IMG/VR virus record: IMGVR_UViG_3300048921_000323
Coordinates: 1-54,241 of that record
Direction: 5' to 3' (one strand)
DNA: 54,241 nucleotides
DNA from: a virus
Part shown: positions 39,415 to 48,557 of the stretch, in pieces
How the letters are laid out: the number at the start of each line of letters is the position of its first letter
How positions within the stretch are numbered: position 1 is the stretch's first letter
Notes under the pieces: generated by a model
Seen by the model: only the letters and a program-made list of their open reading frames with translations
Databases searched by the model: none
Told to the model about the DNA's origin: nothing
Made by a program: the position numbers and the translations under genes

Positions 39415-40368
39415 ATGGCACGCCAAGTAATCGACACAAATCCCCCAGTCGGGACACCGGCACCGACCGCGTTCGGAATGGTCAATGCCATGTTCGCCGA
39501 GATCTATGGCTGGGCCGGGACGGGGGCGCTCGCGAAGCTGATTGGAGGCAATTCGTTCCAAGGAAGTCAGACTGTCAGCGCCGGTAATTTCCGGGTTCAG
39601 GTTATTGCGGGCCAGGACCAGTTTTTCGTACGTGAACTGGGGTCAGACGGCAGGGTCGTGGTGGACGCAGTCAACGCCGATAACACGGCGTTTCGACCGC
39701 TCACTCTTCGTGGCTCTGCATTGAACTTCGCTACCCCGGCCGCCTTCGCATCTACCTTGGAAGGGCCCAGTTTGACCGCGACAGGTGCCGGTGCCACCTT
39801 GGGCTTCGTCGATCGTACCGACTTCACCCGTGTCTGGAACTGGTACAGCAGCGGTGCCATCTCACGCTTGTGGTACACGGGGATTGGTGACCGCCTGAGT
39901 GTCAATGCGAGTAACGGCCAGGTCAGTGCCGTATCGTTCAACCCCACGTCGTCCGCCGACGTCAAGGACTATCTGGAGGGATATGCCGGGGATGCCTGCG
40001 AAGAGCTGGATAGGCTGGTTGTGGTCACCTATCGCTACCGGCCTGAGTTTGGTGGACCCGAAGGCACAGTCGCTGGCCTGCTGGCGGAAAACGTGCAGTC
40101 AGTTTGGCCTAACGCCGTGGGTGGCGATTACGACGAAGAGCGGCCAGAACCTGTGTTGGCGGAGGACGGTACTCCGATGTTCGACGCGGAAGGGGAGCCC
40201 GTAACGGTGATGCGCACGCATCATGTGCCGATGAACATCGACATGATGCAGACCCTGGCCCGCTGCGTTCGTGCCCACCAGCAGAAGAGCCGCCGTATCC
40301 GTAACCTGGAAGCGACCGTAGTAGCTCTCCAAGACGCTATCGCGGAACTGCAGGGCCGTGCTGCGTGA
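39415..40368 (+). CDS. Tail fibre-like protein with S74-type chaperone domain
   Basis: A 317-residue protein. The N-terminal part includes a collar-like segment (PAPTAFGMVNAMFAEIYGWA), the middle is beta-rich, and the C-terminal third resembles an intramolecular chaperone: SSADVKDYLEGYAG, then VAGLLAENVQSVWPNAVGGD and a final long helix of charged residues. It is inserted between the M and L genes, not downstream of J where fibres normally lie. GC is somewhat lower in its 5' half. Confidence 0.72.
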   Translation: MARQVIDTNPPVGTPAPTAFGMVNAMFAEIYGWAGTGALAKLIGGNSFQGSQTVSAGNFRVQVIAGQDQFFVRELGSDGRVVVDAVNADNTAFRPLTLRGSALNFATPAAFASTLEGPSLTATGAGATLGFVDRTDFTRVWNWYSSGAISRLWYTGIGDRLSVNASNGQVSAVSFNPTSSADVKDYLEGYAGDACEELDRLVVVTYRYRPEFGGPEGTVAGLLAENVQSVWPNAVGGDYDEERPEPVLAEDGTPMFDAEGEPVTVMRTHHVPMNIDMMQTLARCVRAHQQKSRRIRNLEATVVALQDAIAELQGRAA

Positions 40369-41060
40369 TCACCGCCGATGTCCAGCAGCTTGAGCCCGGG
40401 GGCCGCATCACGGTCTACGAGCTCGACGCCAGCAGCTTCGGTGCAGACCAGCTGTTCTTCCACCAGCACCTCCAGACGGGGGTGATCTGGTGGCAGGGCC
40501 AGGAATACGGCGCCTGGCCCATCGAGGCCACCGGCTTTGAGCGCACCAGTGACCAGCCGCCAAGCCCGCGGCTTCGCGTGAGCAACCTGGACGGGCGCAT
40601 CGGGGCGCTGTGCATGCTGTTCGACGACATGGTCGGCGCGCGCATCATCCGCCGGCAGACGCTGGTGAAGTACTTGGACGCGGCGAACTTCACGGACGGC
40701 AACCCGACGGCGGATCCCGGCGAGCATTTCCCTGATGAGATCTGGTTCATCGAGCGCAAGGTGTCGGAGGACTTCGCAACCGTCGAATTCGAGCTGACCA
40801 CCGCCATCGACCTCAACGGGGAGCAGCTGCCGGGCAGGCAGATCATCGCCGGCATGTGCGGCTGGATTATCCGCGGTGGGTATCGCGGGCCGTACTGTGG
40901 CTACAACGGCCCGGCGGTGGCCGATGCCGATGACAACCCGACCACGGACCCGTCACGGGACCAGTGCGGCGGGCGTGTGGTGAGCTGCAAGCTGCGCTTC
41001 GGTGCGGACAACCCGCTGCCCTATGGCGGCTTCCCGGCTGCCGGCCTGCTGCGCACCTGA
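40365..41060 (+). CDS. Minor tail protein L
   Basis: A 231-residue homologue of lambda gpL. It has GFERTSDQPPSPRLRVSNLD, a metal-binding C-terminal region with Cys165, Cys178, Cys201 and Cys208, and the end motif NPLPYGGFPAAGLLR. The four Cys suit the iron-sulphur cluster described for gpL. Needed for tail tip assembly. Confidence 0.9.
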   Translation: MITADVQQLEPGGRITVYELDASSFGADQLFFHQHLQTGVIWWQGQEYGAWPIEATGFERTSDQPPSPRLRVSNLDGRIGALCMLFDDMVGARIIRRQTLVKYLDAANFTDGNPTADPGEHFPDEIWFIERKVSEDFATVEFELTTAIDLNGEQLPGRQIIAGMCGWIIRGGYRGPYCGYNGPAVADADDNPTTDPSRDQCGGRVVSCKLRFGADNPLPYGGFPAAGLLRT

Positions 41061-41095
41061 CGACCTGCAACTCACATCGCCGAACCAACAACCCC

Positions 41096-41118
41096 AGCCC
41101 GCCCCGTGCGGGCTTTTT
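41096..41118 (+). terminator. Terminator between L and K genes
   Basis: AGCCCGC pairs with GCGGGCT around a 5-nt loop and is followed by a T run. It lies inside the tail operon, directly ahead of the K-like gene whose ATG follows at 41120. Confidence 0.8.
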
Positions 41119-41119
41119 C

Positions 41120-41872
41120 ATGGGCGAAGACATGCAACAGAGCACCCTCGAAGCGATCCAGGCGCATGCCGTGGCTGAATACCCGCGCGAGTGCTGCGGG
41201 CTGGTGGTGGCCGCTGCCGCCGGCGAGCAGTACGTTCGGTGCCGGAACATGGCCGAAACCCCCAGCGAGCACTTCCGCCTGCCGGGAGAGGACTATGCCG
41301 CTGCTGAAGACCTGGGCGAGGTGCTGGCGCTGGTGCACAGCCACCCGAACGCCGCGGCCACGCCGTCCGACGCCGACCGCGTGATGTGCGAGGTCAGCGG
41401 CCTGCGCTGGCACATCGTCAGCGTGGGCCAGGCCGACGGCGTGGCACCGGAATGCCCGGACCTGCAGACCATCGACCCGTGCGGCTACGAAGCGCCACTG
41501 GTGGGCCGCCAGTTCGCGCACGGCGTGCTGGACTGCTACACCCTGGTGCAGGACTTCTTCGCGCGGGAACTGGGCGTGGTGCTGTCCCAGTACGAGCGCG
41601 ACGACGACTGGTGGGAGAAAGGCCAGCAGCTCTACAGCATGGACCGGCTGCGCGCTGAGGGCTTCCAGCCCATCGAGGGCGACATGCAGCGCGGCGACAT
41701 GATCCTGATGCAGATCCGCGCGGCCGTGCCCAACCACGCCGGCGTCTACCTGGGCGATGGCCAGATGCTGCACCACCTGCATGGCCGGCTGTCCGAGCGC
41801 GTGCCCTACGGTGGCATGTGGGCCGAGCGCACCTGTTATGTCGTGCGGCACAAGGCGGTGAGCCATGACTGA
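41120..41872 (+). CDS. Tail assembly protein K (JAMM + NlpC/P60)
   Basis: A 250-residue protein with two peptidase-like domains. The JAMM/Mov34 part has EYPRECCGLVV and HSHPNAAATPSDAD. The NlpC/P60 part has the catalytic Cys in LDCYTLVQDFF and His in PNHAGVYLGDG. Homologous to lambda gpK, which helps the tip assemble and may open the cell wall. The start could also be ATG 41132; neither has a strong ribosome site. Confidence 0.9.
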   Translation: MGEDMQQSTLEAIQAHAVAEYPRECCGLVVAAAAGEQYVRCRNMAETPSEHFRLPGEDYAAAEDLGEVLALVHSHPNAAATPSDADRVMCEVSGLRWHIVSVGQADGVAPECPDLQTIDPCGYEAPLVGRQFAHGVLDCYTLVQDFFARELGVVLSQYERDDDWWEKGQQLYSMDRLRAEGFQPIEGDMQRGDMILMQIRAAVPNHAGVYLGDGQMLHHLHGRLSERVPYGGMWAERTCYVVRHKAVSHD

Positions 41873-42467
41873 TCGTCTCCGTACCGTAATCCTCTCCGGG
41901 CCGCTAGGCCGCGAGTTCGGCCGCGAGTTCCAGCTGGTGGTGAACAGCCCCGCAGAGGCCGTGCGGGCCCTGTGCATCCTGGTGCCGGGCTTCCAAGGCT
42001 TCCTGACCAGCGCAAAGCAGAAGGGCCTGGAGTTCGCCGTGTTCATCGGCCGGCAGAACGTGGGCCGCGAGCAGCTGCACGACCCGGTCGGCCAGGACGT
42101 CATCCGCATTGCCCCGGTGCTGGTGGGCGCCAAGCGCGGCGGCGTGCTGCAGACCATCATCGGCGTCGTTCTGATCGTCGTGGGCGTCTGGATGAACATC
42201 GTGGCTCCTGGCTCAGGTGCTGGGTTCGTTCAGATGGGCGTCGCCATGGCGATTGGTGGCGTAGTGCAGATGCTGTCGCCACAACCCAAAGGCCTCGGTG
42301 CGAAGGACAGCCCGGAGAACGCGCCCAGCTACAGCATGAACGGTACGGTCAACACCCAAGCTCAGGGCGGGCCTGTGCCGGTCGCCTACGGCGGCCATGA
42401 CAGCAAGGGCATGCTGGTTGGCTCTGCGGTCATCAGCGGCGGCATCTTGGCGGAGGATCAGCAATGA
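41865..42467 (+). CDS. Tail assembly protein I
   Basis: A 200-residue lambda gpI homologue. It has an N-terminal ubiquitin-like part (TVILSGPLGREFGREFQLVV), a central glycine-rich hydrophobic helix (VLQTIIGVVLIVVGVWMNIV) and a C-terminal PVPVAYGGHDSKGMLVGSAV. It works with K and J during tip assembly. It overlaps K and J at its ends. Confidence 0.88.
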   Translation: MTDRLRTVILSGPLGREFGREFQLVVNSPAEAVRALCILVPGFQGFLTSAKQKGLEFAVFIGRQNVGREQLHDPVGQDVIRIAPVLVGAKRGGVLQTIIGVVLIVVGVWMNIVAPGSGAGFVQMGVAMAIGGVVQMLSPQPKGLGAKDSPENAPSYSMNGTVNTQAQGGPVPVAYGGHDSKGMLVGSAVISGGILAEDQQ

Positions 42468-45400
42468 ACTGGCCTATGGCGCTGGGCGTGCCCAAAGAGC
42501 TGGCCCTGGCCACGGCGTGTCGTGATCTTGTTGGCGCCGGCGGCAAGGGCGGCAGCAATGCCCGTCAGCCGGTTGAAACCCCAGACAGCCTGCGGTCCAT
42601 CGCGCGTGCGCGCATCCTCGATTTGGTCAGCGAGGGCGAGATTCGAGGCCTTGTCGCGGGCAACCAGTCCATCTACCTGGACCAGGTTCCCGTCCAGAAT
42701 GCCGACGGCACCTTGAACTTCGACGGGGTGCGGATCGAGACTCGATCGGGAACACAGGACCAGACCTATATCGCCGGCTTCCCATCCGTCGAGAACGAGA
42801 TTGCGGTCAACGTCGAGCTGCGCGGCGAAAGCCCTGTCGTGCGCTCTGCCACCGGCTCCCAGCTGTCCGCGCTGCGCCTGCGTCTGGCGGTGCCCGGCCT
42901 GCAAAAGATCAATGCCGAAAACGGCGACACGAACGGCTACAGCATCAGCTACGCCATCGATCTGTCTACCAACGGCGGCCCGTACAACACGGTGCTGAAC
43001 ACGGCCTTCACTGGCAAGACCACCACCCAGTACGAGCGCAGCCACCGCATTGACCTGCCGACGGGCACTTCCTGGCAGGCGCGCATCCGCCGCCTGACGC
43101 CCAACGCCAACAGCGGCACGGTAGCCGACACGGTGAACGTGTTGTCCATGACCGAGGTGGTCGACGTCAAGCTGCGGTATCCGAACTGTGCACTGGCCGC
43201 CATCGAGGTAGACGCGAGCCAATTCCAGAACATCCCGACGCGCTCTTACCGCATCTGGGGCCGCATCGTTCGGGTGCCGAGCAATTACGACCCCATCACC
43301 CGCAACTACAGCGGCGTGTGGGACGGGACGTTCAAGCCGGGCTGGACCAATAACCCGGCGTGGATCTTCTTCGACATGGTTACCAACGACCGCTTCGGGC
43401 TGGGGCACCGCATACCCGCCGATTGGGTGGACCGCTACAGGCTGTACCAGATCGCCCAGTACTGCGATCAGCTGGTGAGCAACGGGGAGGGCGGCATGGA
43501 GCCGCGCTTCACCTGCAGCCTCTACATGCAGACCCGCGCCGATGCCTACAAGGTGCTGCAGGACATGGCATCCATGTTCCGCGGCATCAGCTTCTACGCA
43601 TCGGGCTTGGTTATGGCGTCGGCCGATATGCCGGCAGATCCCAAGTTTGAATACAACCAGTCCAACGTCATGGGCGGTCGTTTCACCTACGAAGGCAGTG
43701 GCCGCAATACCCGGCACACCGTGGCGCTGGTGTCCTGGACCGACCCCGACGACTTCGGTCGACAGAAGGTCGAGCCGGTGCAGTACCTGCCAGGCGTGCA
43801 GCGCTACGGCATCCAGCAGACCGAGGTGATCGCCGTCGGCTGCCATTCCAAGTCCCAGGCACAGCGAGTGGGCAACCACATCTTGTATACCGAGAACCTG
43901 GAAACGGAGACCGTGACTTTCGTGGTTGGTCTGGACTCGCTGGCGTGCATGCCGGGCGACATCATCAACATCGGCGACCCGAAGCGTGCAGGCCGTCGCA
44001 ACGGCGGCCGGGTGAAGAGCGCCACCGCCGACACGCTGGTGCTGGACCTGGTGCCCGAGGCCATTGCCCCCGGCGACACCCTCCGCGCCACGCTGCCCAC
44101 CGGACTCAGCCAGGCCCGCACCGTTGAGTCGATCTCCGGTAGCACCGTAAAGGTGACCGCACCGTGGTCGGCCATTCCCGTGTCGCAGTCCGTGTGGGCC
44201 GCGGAAAGCGCCGAGCTCGCCTTGCAGCAGTTCCGCGTGCTGGGAATCGCCGAGAACCCCATCACCGCCGAGGACGGCATCACCTATCGGATCACCGCAC
44301 TGAAGCACGTGCCAGGCAAGTTTGCCGCCATCGACGACGGGACGAAGCTGGAGCAACCGCCCATCAGCATCGTGCCGCCCAGCGTTCAGCCGCCACCGAC
44401 CAATGTGCAGCTGTCCTCGCATTCGGTCATCGACCAGGGCATTGCCACGCACGTGCTGACCATCGGCTGGGACGCTGCGGACAAGGCCATCGCCTACGAC
44501 GTGGAGTGGCGCCGTGACGACCTGGACTGGGTGAGGGCAGGGCGGGTGTCTGCGGCAAGCATCGAGGTGCGCGGCATCTACGCCGGCAAGTATCTCGCCC
44601 GGGTGCGTGCAGTGAACGCTCTCAACGCAGTGTCCAGCCCGGCCATGAGCGCGCTGACGCTGATCCAAGGCAAGACCACGCCGCCGCCCGCGCTGACCTC
44701 GCTCACAACCACCAGCCAAGTCTTCGCGATCGCGCTGGCTTGGGCCTTCCCGACCGGCGCCAGCGACACCCAGCGCACTGAGATCTGGTACGGGCCGTCG
44801 CCGAACCGCGCCGCGGCGATCAAGCTGGGCGACTTCGCTTATCCGCAAGCCCGGCACCAGATTAACGGCCTGGCCGCTGGCTCCCGGTTCTACTTCTGGG
44901 GCCGGTTGGTCGACCGCAGCGGGAACATCGGCCCCTGGTATCCCGCAGAGACCAGGGTTATGGGTGAAGCCAGCACCGATCAGGGCCAGTACGACGAGTA
45001 CTTCTCCGGCCGCATCACCGAGAGCGCCTTGGGACAGGAGTTGCTGTCGAAGATCGAAACGATCGACAGCCTTCAGCCGCTTTTGCCCCTGCTCTGGAGC
45101 GAGGATGGCATCTACGCTCAGGGCCAGACCGTTGTGTGGAACGGGCGCACCTACAGCTGGACCAAGCCTAATGCTGGCAACAGCGAGCCGCCCAGCGCCG
45201 ATTGGCAGGATGTCGGCGCCGGCATGGCTACCTATGAAGCGGTGGTGAGCCAAGTCAACCTCAACAAGCAGAACATCAGCAACATCGATGGCGTCGTTAC
45301 TGCCCAAGGGCAGCAGATCTCTGGCATTACCGCGCAAATTTCGCCAAAGGGCGCAGGGGACGCCACCTGGGGCGCGGGCAGCACCAATGTGTTCGCCGGC

Positions 45401-46072
45401 ACCATGACCATCCAGAGCGTGTTCGCCAATGCCGATCTGGCGCAGGCCATTCGGACGGATCAGGTGCAGGCCGGGCTGGGGCAGACGAATGCAGCGGTGC
45501 AGTCGGAGGCCGTCGCGCGCAGCACGGCAGACACGGCCCTTGGCAGTAGGGTGGACACCACCAACGCCAACTTGGCCGGCACGAACGCCACGGTGCAGGC
45601 CGTCAATCAGTCGGTGGTGACCTTGAACGGAAAAGTCACCGCCACGTACACCATCCGAGCCCAAGTGACGGCTGGGGGCCAGATCTATGCGGCCGGCATG
45701 GGCCTGGGCGTCGAGCAGCAGCCAGATGGCTCCTACCAGTCGCAGTTCCTGGTGCAGGCCGATCGGTTCGCGGTCATCAACGTGGTGAACGGCAGCGTCA
45801 CGTCGCCCTTCGTGATTCAGGGCGGCCAGACCTTCATCAGCCAGGCGCTGATCGGCACCGGCTGGATCCAGAACGCCATGATCGGGGACGTGATCCAGTC
45901 AACCGCCGTGGGTGCCGGCGGCTTGCCGCGGTGGAAGCTGGACAAGAACGCCTCGCTGACGATGCGCGGGGTCAATGCGAATGGGGGATTCATGGAGCTG
46001 ACAGACAGCGCGCTGCGCTTCTGGAACAGCGCGGGCAACGTGGCTTTGGTCGAACTCGGGGAGCTGCTGTAA
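42464..46072 (+). CDS. Central tail hub / host-specificity protein J
   Basis: A 1202-residue gpJ homologue that forms the tail tip and contacts the host receptor. The N-terminal region has RARILDLVSEGEIRGLVAGN, the middle contains FDMVTNDRFGLGHRI and VALVSWTDPDDFGRQKVEPV. Two fibronectin-III-like repeats follow (near 640-840), then a DUF1983-type C-terminal domain with coiled coil and receptor-end sequence. The C-terminal end probably determines host range. Confidence 0.93.
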   Translation: MNWPMALGVPKELALATACRDLVGAGGKGGSNARQPVETPDSLRSIARARILDLVSEGEIRGLVAGNQSIYLDQVPVQNADGTLNFDGVRIETRSGTQDQTYIAGFPSVENEIAVNVELRGESPVVRSATGSQLSALRLRLAVPGLQKINAENGDTNGYSISYAIDLSTNGGPYNTVLNTAFTGKTTTQYERSHRIDLPTGTSWQARIRRLTPNANSGTVADTVNVLSMTEVVDVKLRYPNCALAAIEVDASQFQNIPTRSYRIWGRIVRVPSNYDPITRNYSGVWDGTFKPGWTNNPAWIFFDMVTNDRFGLGHRIPADWVDRYRLYQIAQYCDQLVSNGEGGMEPRFTCSLYMQTRADAYKVLQDMASMFRGISFYASGLVMASADMPADPKFEYNQSNVMGGRFTYEGSGRNTRHTVALVSWTDPDDFGRQKVEPVQYLPGVQRYGIQQTEVIAVGCHSKSQAQRVGNHILYTENLETETVTFVVGLDSLACMPGDIINIGDPKRAGRRNGGRVKSATADTLVLDLVPEAIAPGDTLRATLPTGLSQARTVESISGSTVKVTAPWSAIPVSQSVWAAESAELALQQFRVLGIAENPITAEDGITYRITALKHVPGKFAAIDDGTKLEQPPISIVPPSVQPPPTNVQLSSHSVIDQGIATHVLTIGWDAADKAIAYDVEWRRDDLDWVRAGRVSAASIEVRGIYAGKYLARVRAVNALNAVSSPAMSALTLIQGKTTPPPALTSLTTTSQVFAIALAWAFPTGASDTQRTEIWYGPSPNRAAAIKLGDFAYPQARHQINGLAAGSRFYFWGRLVDRSGNIGPWYPAETRVMGEASTDQGQYDEYFSGRITESALGQELLSKIETIDSLQPLLPLLWSEDGIYAQGQTVVWNGRTYSWTKPNAGNSEPPSADWQDVGAGMATYEAVVSQVNLNKQNISNIDGVVTAQGQQISGITAQISPKGAGDATWGAGSTNVFAGTMTIQSVFANADLAQAIRTDQVQAGLGQTNAAVQSEAVARSTADTALGSRVDTTNANLAGTNATVQAVNQSVVTLNGKVTATYTIRAQVTAGGQIYAAGMGLGVEQQPDGSYQSQFLVQADRFAVINVVNGSVTSPFVIQGGQTFISQALIGTGWIQNAMIGDVIQSTAVGAGGLPRWKLDKNASLTMRGVNANGGFMELTDSALRFWNSAGNVALVELGELL

Positions 46073-46365
46073 TGCCCATCGGATTCCGCCAGCGCGACCC
46101 CTCCGGCAACATCCTGGTCGATATCACCACGCGGCTGCCCAGGATCATGGGGCGGGTGGCCATCTCGCCTGGTGTCAGTGGATCCGTTGTTGTTCCGCCC
46201 AGCGGCACCAACCCTATCTTCTGCTACTTCGCCGGGACAAACGTTCCTGGGCGAGAGGCAGGATCGCCGGCCATCACCGTGAACGATGGAACTAACACCA
46301 TCTCGTGGTCATATCCGGGCTCGACATATTATTCCGGCGGCACGCTGGCATACGGGAGATATTGA
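46072..46365 (+). CDS. Tail-tip associated protein
   Basis: A 97-residue protein (IGFRQRDPSGNILVDITTRL, then a beta-rich GVSGSVVVPPSG) starting within the J stop codon. It resembles small phage proteins found after J with a common beta pattern, possibly an adhesin component. No exact family is assigned. Confidence 0.62.
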   Translation: MPIGFRQRDPSGNILVDITTRLPRIMGRVAISPGVSGSVVVPPSGTNPIFCYFAGTNVPGREAGSPAITVNDGTNTISWSYPGSTYYSGGTLAYGRY

Positions 46366-47097
46366 GTGGCTGTCGGCGCACGTATCCGGAACGAGGGCGG
46401 CTCCCTCGTGCAAATAGATCCCCTCTACGAAAATCTATGTCTTCGCGAAAAGGGGGTAGTGCGAACGTCTGCATTCGGTGCCAGCGGTGCAGCGGCAAAC
46501 GCCGGCGTAGCCACGATCCAGCTAGCCGGCTGCAACGAGCCGTTGCTGATGATCCGCTGCAACGGTGTATTCGTGGGGCTGAGATCTAGGAATCAAGTGG
46601 GGGGCACGTATACCTGGCAGTTGATTACCAGCAGCCCGGTGGTGGATGTTGAATATTGGGTATTCGATACGACTGACGTTGCGCAGATGGCCTTTGTAAC
46701 GACGAAGGGTATGCGTATCCGAAACCCAAACAACGGCAGGGTGGTGTTCGACTCGCGCTACAAGTACATGCGAGTGCTGAGCATGATCAACACTGCAGTC
46801 GGCACCGGAGGCCAGCCATACCCCGTGCCGATCACGTCAGGCTTCGCAGTTGGCTTCGCAAATGCGTCCCTGAGCACGATCATTGCTGGCGGCCCTATCA
46901 GCGGCGGCAGCTTCTGGCTATTTCAGGTGACCGTGCAGGTCGCTGGATTCATGACCACCAACAACGGCGAGGTTCAGTGCCGTGCAATCACGATCAACTC
47001 GTTTACCAATGAGGGGCAGGGCACACCCCCCTATGGCGGCGGCATCATCGGGTCACTTAGCGCGATTGCCCTGATCTGCGATATCAGAAACTACTGA
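46366..47097 (+). CDS. Putative tail-tip or receptor-contact protein
   Basis: A 243-residue protein starting at GTG 46366 with GGGAG 7 nt upstream, immediately after the preceding stop. It is beta-rich with an N-terminal segment AVGARIRNEGGSLVQIDPLY and the later VFDSRYKYMRVLSMINTAVG. Composition is less GC-rich than in the tail genes. It may be part of the host-contact module. Its 3' end overlaps the convergent secreted-protein gene by 14 bp. Confidence 0.6.
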   Translation: MAVGARIRNEGGSLVQIDPLYENLCLREKGVVRTSAFGASGAAANAGVATIQLAGCNEPLLMIRCNGVFVGLRSRNQVGGTYTWQLITSSPVVDVEYWVFDTTDVAQMAFVTTKGMRIRNPNNGRVVFDSRYKYMRVLSMINTAVGTGGQPYPVPITSGFAVGFANASLSTIIAGGPISGGSFWLFQVTVQVAGFMTTNNGEVQCRAITINSFTNEGQGTPPYGGGIIGSLSAIALICDIRNY

Positions 47098-47524
47098 CGT
47101 TGCGAGGGCGCTTACTGACCCCGTCCTGGTGCTTCACCGACCACGGCGTGATCAGGTATCCGGCGCGCTTCCAGTTCTCTTGGGAGAAGTGATTCTCGCG
47201 CGCGTCGACAGCGGTCCCGTTCACCAACAAGTAGGGCTGCTGGGTCTTCGGAAGATCGCAGGCACCCATGTAACCGTCGGTCTTGACCCGGACCATGAAA
47301 GGGCCGATTCCCTCGATCTGGCCGCATACCGCGGCGCGGGCGGTCTTGGATGCTTCAATCGCGCGAGGCGCAACGCGTACCACGAATGCGTCGAGGCTTT
47401 CGCCCGGGATCGACTCTTCCTGGTACAGGTCAACGGTTCGCCCATGGATGACGCCAGTATCGTTGGCCGCAGCGGGGCCGGCGGCGGCGATAGCCATAAT
47501 GGTGGTGATCAACACTGCGCGCAT
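47084..47524 (-). CDS. Secreted accessory protein
   Basis: A 146-residue protein with a signal peptide (AVLITTIMAIAAAGPAAAND, cleavage probably after AAA). The mature part holds two Cys (AAVCGQIEG and MGACDLP), probably a disulphide, and is otherwise beta-rich. The start at 47524 has GGGAG 7 nt upstream; a longer frame reading in from 48415 lacks this. It points against the late operon, as expected for a lysogenic conversion gene. The target and role are unknown. Confidence 0.7.
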   Translation of the reverse strand: MRAVLITTIMAIAAAGPAAANDTGVIHGRTVDLYQEESIPGESLDAFVVRVAPRAIEASKTARAAVCGQIEGIGPFMVRVKTDGYMGACDLPKTQQPYLLVNGTAVDARENHFSQENWKRAGYLITPWSVKHQDGVSKRPRNVSSF

Positions 47525-47622
47525 GACGCTCTCCCTGTGTGGTGTTTCGAACAACACCAGCGTATCTCCGAAAATAGGCCGTTGCCTGTGCGAGAACCAT
47601 TCGCGTCTCCATGGGCCGAATG

Positions 47623-48288
47623 TCAGGCCACCGGCTCGAGCAGTTCCTCGCGGTTGTTGCGGGGCGTGTTCACCGCGCGGCTGACGCGATAGGCCTCCAT
47701 CGCCGGCGGTTCGCTGGCCAGCAGCATCGCCATGGCATCGTCGGGCGATGCGGCAATCCATTCCGCAGCCTGGCCGGGTGCAAGCCATACCGGCATGCGG
47801 TCGTGGATGTCGGCCGACACGCCGCTGCTGTCGCCGGTGATCACGGTGAAGGTTCCCCGGTTGTCCGGGGCGAGTAGGGGGCTCGTGTCTTCCCAAAGGC
47901 CGGCCGCCCAGAGCGGCGTCGCTGCGTGGATGAACCAAGGGTCCTTCTTCCCGTCCTCGGCGCTCACCGACCACTCGTAGTAGCCCGCCATGGGGATCAG
48001 GCACCGGCGCGCCTTGAACGCGCTGCGGAACGCCGGCTTCGTGGCCACCGTCTCGATCCTGGCATTGATCGTTGACCCCTGCAGGCCCTTCGCCTTCGCC
48101 CAGAAGGGCAGCAGCCCCCAGGCCAGCCGCTGCAGCTGCAGGCCGTCGCCCCGATCCAGCACCACGGCCGCGCGCTGGGTCGGCGCCAGGTTGTAGCTGG
48201 CCGGCATGGACAGCAGGTCGCCCACCAGCTGGGGGAAGCCCAGGCTGGCGGCGTCTCGGATCGGGGTCTGGACGAATCGGCCGCACAT
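47623..48288 (-). CDS. SRAP (HMCES/YedK-like) protein
   Basis: A 221-residue SOS-response-associated peptidase. Its catalytic Cys2 begins MCGRFVQ, Asn in INARIET, Glu in PMAGYYEW, and His in DIHDRMPVWL are all present. SRAP proteins form covalent adducts with abasic sites in single-stranded DNA and shield them. Normal length. GGGGAG precedes the ATG. It sits among accessory genes at the right end, so it may protect phage DNA or act in the lysogen. Confidence 0.92.
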   Translation of the reverse strand: MCGRFVQTPIRDAASLGFPQLVGDLLSMPASYNLAPTQRAAVVLDRGDGLQLQRLAWGLLPFWAKAKGLQGSTINARIETVATKPAFRSAFKARRCLIPMAGYYEWSVSAEDGKKDPWFIHAATPLWAAGLWEDTSPLLAPDNRGTFTVITGDSSGVSADIHDRMPVWLAPGQAAEWIAASPDDAMAMLLASEPPAMEAYRVSRAVNTPRNNREELLEPVA

Positions 48289-48557
48289 GGCCGAACCATA
48301 CTCCCCGCTGCCGGCCCTGACCTTCGCGCGGCGTGCACCCTGACGAACCGGGCGGGCTGAGCCCTACGCCGCCGTGCTGCGTCCCCCGGTGGGCGGCCCT
48401 GCCGCGGTGGCGCAACCTATACCTGTCGGACCCGGGGCCATTGGCCGCTCAACCCGGGAGCGCCTGAGCCGCGCCCCGCCGACGCGTCGTCGCAATGTGT
48501 GAGACGCCCGGGCGTATCCTGCTGAGCATGCGCCCGCCCTGCGACCAAACTGGATTC

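Noticed and set aside
42458-45664. Very long minus-strand open frame (over 1000 codons)
   Set aside because: A shadow of the J gene caused by high GC; composition is His/Arg/Gly-rich without any family pattern.
48289-48330. LexA box upstream of the SRAP gene
   Set aside because: No CTG-N10-CAG-like palindrome is visible in the upstream sequence.
47525-48415. Long N-terminal extension of the secreted-protein frame
   Set aside because: The signal peptide and ribosome site at 47524 define the real start, and the extension overlaps the SRAP gene in another frame.
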